From the NCBI GenBank assembly GCA_023663225.1, contig JAMPHU010000018.1, positions 1-53,092 on the forward strand: a DNA stretch of 53,092 nt, written 5' to 3'. The DNA comes from Candidatus Gastranaerophilales bacterium. Its GTDB lineage: Bacteria > Bacillota > Clostridia > Lachnospirales > Lachnospiraceae. The notes under the pieces are model-generated. The model ran no database searches, had not been told where the DNA came from, and saw only the letters and a program-made list of their open reading frames with translations. Both the position numbers and the translations under genes were made by a program. This document shows positions 50,515 to 53,092 of this stretch, piece by piece. Numbering within the stretch: the stretch's first letter is position 1; each line of letters begins with the position of its first letter.

Positions 50515-50700
50515 GTGTTCCAACATATTTTCGATAAAAATCTCATATCCCTTCGTGCTGTCCTATACCAGCACATGCGTGACGGCGCCGATGATCTTTC
50601 CGTTTTGGATGATCGGACTGCAAAAGAAGCCTTCAACATACCTGTCAAAAGCTTCTTCTCTGTACCTTATTCATGGTTTTGTTGCATCATACTTTCTGCT
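50515..50700 (-). pseudogene. Decayed fragment of unknown origin
   Basis: The minus strand reads EEAFDRYVEGFFCSPIIQNG, then KIIGAVTHVLV, a stop, then DSTKGYEIFIENMLEH and a stop. It looks like the end of a sensor- or PAS-like domain broken by an in-frame TAG, but the match is weak. It is placed between cas3 and the recombinase fragment. Confidence 0.3.
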
Positions 50701-50799
50701 TGGGTCTTACAAGCTCGGCAAACTCTCCACCTGTGGTTCAGCCAAATCATCCATCATAGAATATTCTCTTTCAACTGTTTTGTTCATGTTGTGCCTGCT

Positions 50800-50919
50800 T
50801 CCTATTGATAATACAGTCTGTAATACATACTTTACGGTCTCAGCCGCCACCGGGTCGATCACAATCGTATTTTTTACCCCGCCCTTCTGATAGCCAAACG
50901 GCACAGTGCCTTGTCTACA
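50800..50919 (-). pseudogene. Serine recombinase fragment
   Basis: The minus strand encodes GTVPFGYQKGG, then IVIDPVAAETVKYVLQTVL. This is the start of the Recombinase domain of large serine integrases (VPxGY...IDPxAAxxV). Only about 35 codons remain. Neither the catalytic resolvase domain nor the DNA-binding C terminus is adjacent. The frame then runs into unrelated sequence. It is a relic of a mobile element next to the CRISPR-Cas locus. Confidence 0.55.
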
Positions 50920-52266
50920 TTACCTCTCCCGCCTTTTTAAATAAGTCTTTACCAGGAACGCGCAGAAATATGGGAACGAATAAATATTATCGGCAAATCC
51001 TACATTCCCGGCTGTTAGTTTCAAACCATATTGAATATCCGGATACTTGTCACTGCCGATCAGAGTCCGCAATGATTTTGCCGTTCCCCTTTTCGCCTTC
51101 ACTTCAACAGGCAGAAGATTTTTCTGCGTCCGGATAAAAAAATCCTCCTCCAGCGTGGAATTTTCCCGTTTATAATAGTACAGCCCATACCCGCACTTTG
51201 TCAGAGCCTCCCCGATAATGTTCTCATACAAAGCGCCTTTATAGACATCTAAGTTTTTGTTTGCCCGCAAATCTTCCTGAGCCTCCTCATCCAGCATGGC
51301 AACAAAAAGACCTGTGTCAAAAAAATACAACTTATACTTTGTATCCTCATAATTCCCCTTCAGCGGAAGTTCCGGGAAATTCAGGCAATAACAGATCCGG
51401 ACGAGTCCTGCGTCTCTCAGCCATTCAATACATCCCCGGTAATCCTTAAATCTTGCACCCTTCGCCACTTTAGATATCTGGAATTTCTTGTTCTCCTTAG
51501 CCAACTGTACGGGAATCTGTTCAAACACATTCAAAATCCTTGTCTGATCCATTCCATCCGCATATTTTCGGATATCTTCCCGATAATCTTCCAAAAGCTG
51601 TCTCTGAATATCCAATGTCCCCTCGAATGTACCCCTGCGGATATATTCCCTTACAACCGCAGGCATACCGCCCAAAATACAATAATCCAGAAAAATATCG
51701 CTGAACGTTTTCATTTCCGTCTGATTAAAGGGCTGCAGGGTTTCCATGTGCCGCAGCATCTCTTCAATGACAGCATTGTCATATCCTTTCGCCCACAAGA
51801 ATTCCTCAAAATCAAGGGAAGTCATCTCATAATCTGTTTTATAACCTACGCTGTTGCTCTCAATCTGTCTGTAATGGATTCCCAAAAGAGAGCCGCTGCA
51901 GATTACGTCAAACCGACCGTCTGTCTTAAAAAATTTCAGCGCTGTGGCAATGTCCGGAAATTCCTGCAGCTCGTCAAAAACAATAACCGTTTCATCCGGC
52001 TCAAAACGCTTGGACGGGTCTATCCTTGAAATATTCCGTATAATATCTTCCGCCCTGTACCCATCCTCCGTTATGGATTTGTATTTGGGTTCCTCCACAA
52101 AGTTGATGTACACAATATGCTGATAATTGCTCTTGACAAACCGCATTATGGATTCTGTCTTGCCGACTTGCCTTGCTCCTTTTACAATCAACGGTTTTCT
52201 GTCCAAATCTTCCTTCCATGATATTAGATATCGGTCAATTTTCCGGGTTAAATAGGTACCTGCCAT
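50920..52266 (-). CDS. AAA_14/DUF4143 ATP-binding protein
   Basis: A 448-residue P-loop ATPase. Walker A is VKGARQVGKTE near residue 28, Walker B is VIVFDELQEFP near residue 90, and SGSLLG follows with the sensor serine. The C-terminal DUF4143 region, a PD-(D/E)XK-like fold, shows EDFFIRTQKNLLPVEVKAKRGTAKSL near residue 370, with the V-E-V-K-A core. These proteins are abundant in gut bacteria and of unknown function, possibly mobile or defence-linked. The ATG at 52266 (MAGTYLTRKID) is preferred; the frame opens 30 nt earlier. It lies between recombinase debris and other broken genes. Confidence 0.88.
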   Translation of the reverse strand: MAGTYLTRKIDRYLISWKEDLDRKPLIVKGARQVGKTESIMRFVKSNYQHIVYINFVEEPKYKSITEDGYRAEDIIRNISRIDPSKRFEPDETVIVFDELQEFPDIATALKFFKTDGRFDVICSGSLLGIHYRQIESNSVGYKTDYEMTSLDFEEFLWAKGYDNAVIEEMLRHMETLQPFNQTEMKTFSDIFLDYCILGGMPAVVREYIRRGTFEGTLDIQRQLLEDYREDIRKYADGMDQTRILNVFEQIPVQLAKENKKFQISKVAKGARFKDYRGCIEWLRDAGLVRICYCLNFPELPLKGNYEDTKYKLYFFDTGLFVAMLDEEAQEDLRANKNLDVYKGALYENIIGEALTKCGYGLYYYKRENSTLEEDFFIRTQKNLLPVEVKAKRGTAKSLRTLIGSDKYPDIQYGLKLTAGNVGFADNIYSFPYFCAFLVKTYLKRRER

Positions 52267-52628
52267 ATTCACATCCCTGCCTTTCCATAATTTCATTATA
52301 GAAAAAACGAGTGTGTTTTTTAAGCATTTTACAAAAATATGAGCGAGCTTTTACAACTATATCACAAAAAAATGAGTGAGTTTTTCTTTTATCATCGCAT
52401 TTTCCTGCCATTCAGTGAAATATATTTTAACGCCAGCTTGCACTGCATCTTTTTTCTTCCTGTCCTGCCCAGCCTTTAGTGCTGCAGCATATTTTTGAAG
52501 AAAATAATAAGCATTTGTCGAAATAGTACATATTCGGCCACTTTTGACTTGCCTTAAGAACAATAGAAGCTCCCGGTGATATTCCCCGCCGGAAGCTTTC
52601 TTTTGTACTGCTTGCTATTTTGTTGATT

Positions 52629-52805
52629 TCAGAAGAACCGCAAATTTTCCCCATATGAAGCAATCAGGACTCTATTCTTTTCTATTGCGGCTCTAACCGC
52701 TTCCTCATCCGGAACATAATCACTTGTATCAATCACACCGTCAAATTCCGGCCACATCTCCCCACTATCCAAAATTGCTCAATATCTCTCTGTTGTTGCA
52801 GCCAT
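52629..52805 (-). pseudogene. Small gene interrupted by an in-frame TGA
   Basis: From an ATG at 52805 with AGAGAGG upstream, the frame reads MAATTERY, TGA (52779-52781), then AILDSGEMWPEFDGVIDTSD and ends NRVLIASYGENLRFF. Without the TGA it would be a 58-codon gene. I do not recognise it; size and position behind another gene suggest a small partner protein such as an antitoxin. A sequencing error is possible. The 52297-52628 stretch upstream of the ATPase shows no gene that I can support. Confidence 0.4.
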
Positions 52806-52913
52806 AACAATACCTCTCTATCTGTAAAAAAGTCCTACTTCATTCATAAACTATGTATTCAAAGTTTAGGTTTTCAAAACTCCATACCTTCCCATCAGCC
52901 TGCAATCCCATAT

Positions 52914-53092
52914 TCATACATCAATCTCTGCAAACCTTCTCAACCCATTTATGAACATTTGAAAGCTAACGGAAGTATTATTTTCAATGTTGATAATAGG
53001 AGCAATCTTCTTAGCTCCGGCAATCTGCTGATGTCCTGGCAATAACCGCCGCAATTCCGTTTTAGGATTCACGATTGCATCAGGAATCCTGT
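52914..53092 (-). CDS. Partial gene running off the right edge (C-terminal 59 residues)
   Basis: The frame is open from the window edge to a TGA at 52914 and reads PDAIVNPKTELRRLLPGHQQ, IAGAKKIAPIINIENNTSV and ends GLRRFAEIDV. The start lies outside the window. No family is recognised. It ends about 108 nt upstream of the small interrupted gene on the same strand, so they may have formed an operon. Confidence 0.5.
   Translation of the reverse strand, partial: RIPDAIVNPKTELRRLLPGHQQIAGAKKIAPIINIENNTSVSFQMFINGLRRFAEIDV

Noticed and set aside
52357-52663. Two minus-strand frames of 68 and 78 codons
   Set aside because: They overlap each other in different frames, have no ribosome binding site or recognisable features, and lie in a region of decayed genes.

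Overview
The window looks like a chromosomal segment of a low-to-mid GC Clostridia bacterium, most likely Lachnospiraceae. The reasons are the gene families present (DUF1836, a two-OB-fold SSB-like protein, a lysine-riboswitch dapA-dapB pair, bactofilin, a solute-binding protein paired with a hybrid kinase, YerC), strong AGGAGG ribosome binding sites and sigma-A-type promoters. This placement is inference; no rRNA or tRNA gene is present to confirm it.

Layout. 0.1-6.9 kb: a ComB-like phosphatase and a HAD hydrolase behind a perfect TTGACA-17-TATAAT promoter, a membrane protein, an orphan NMT1-type lipoprotein, a HIT protein, then a RiPP-like cluster of three Cys-rich precursor peptides (tandem CXXX repeats) with a radical SAM/SPASM enzyme, and a DUF1836 gene. 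7-13 kb: a hybrid histidine kinase with its putative periplasmic sensor (a solute-binding domain joined to a 5'-nucleotidase-C-like domain), an AAA ATPase and a small protein. 13-14.6 kb: a palindromic repeat element, a type I toxin-antitoxin locus (31-aa holin-like toxin), yerC and a truncated phosphorylase. 14.7-19.6 kb: an ABC exporter-type operon (ATPase, FtsX-like permease, YhgE-like lipoprotein). 19.7-20.6 kb: a dense region of palindromic repeats. 20.7-32.3 kb: lipoprotein, LysM protein, bactofilin, M23-like protein, PTS IIC, HisA, Asn-rich lipoprotein, dapB, dapA with lysine riboswitch, a cobalamin adenosyltransferase, an SSB-like protein and typA.

32.4-50.3 kb is a complete type I-C CRISPR-Cas locus on the minus strand: cas3, then cas5-cas8c(cas11c)-cas7-cas4-cas1-cas2, a leader, and an array of 148 repeats and 147 spacers. 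I counted the repeats by hand.

The most interesting observation lies in the 250-bp gap between cas3 and cas5. On the plus strand there is a shortened CRISPR pseudo-repeat that keeps a hairpin and an 11-nt handle. It is followed by a pseudo-spacer that matches the cas5-operon promoter/leader region at positions 1-5, 7-11 and 13-17. The mismatches fall at positions 6, 12 and 18, which are the bases flipped out in Cascade, and the match has a TTC PAM directly 5'. This has the architecture of a CreR-type guide RNA that would steer Cascade to autorepress the cas operon. A second observation is a sharp switch in the array. In the 23 acquisitions nearest the leader the first base of the repeat becomes variable and the repeat-spacer period drops by about 1 nt, as if the integration site had shifted.

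The right end (50.3-53.1 kb) holds gene remnants (serine recombinase fragment, a small gene with an in-frame stop), a DUF4143-type ATPase and a partial gene.
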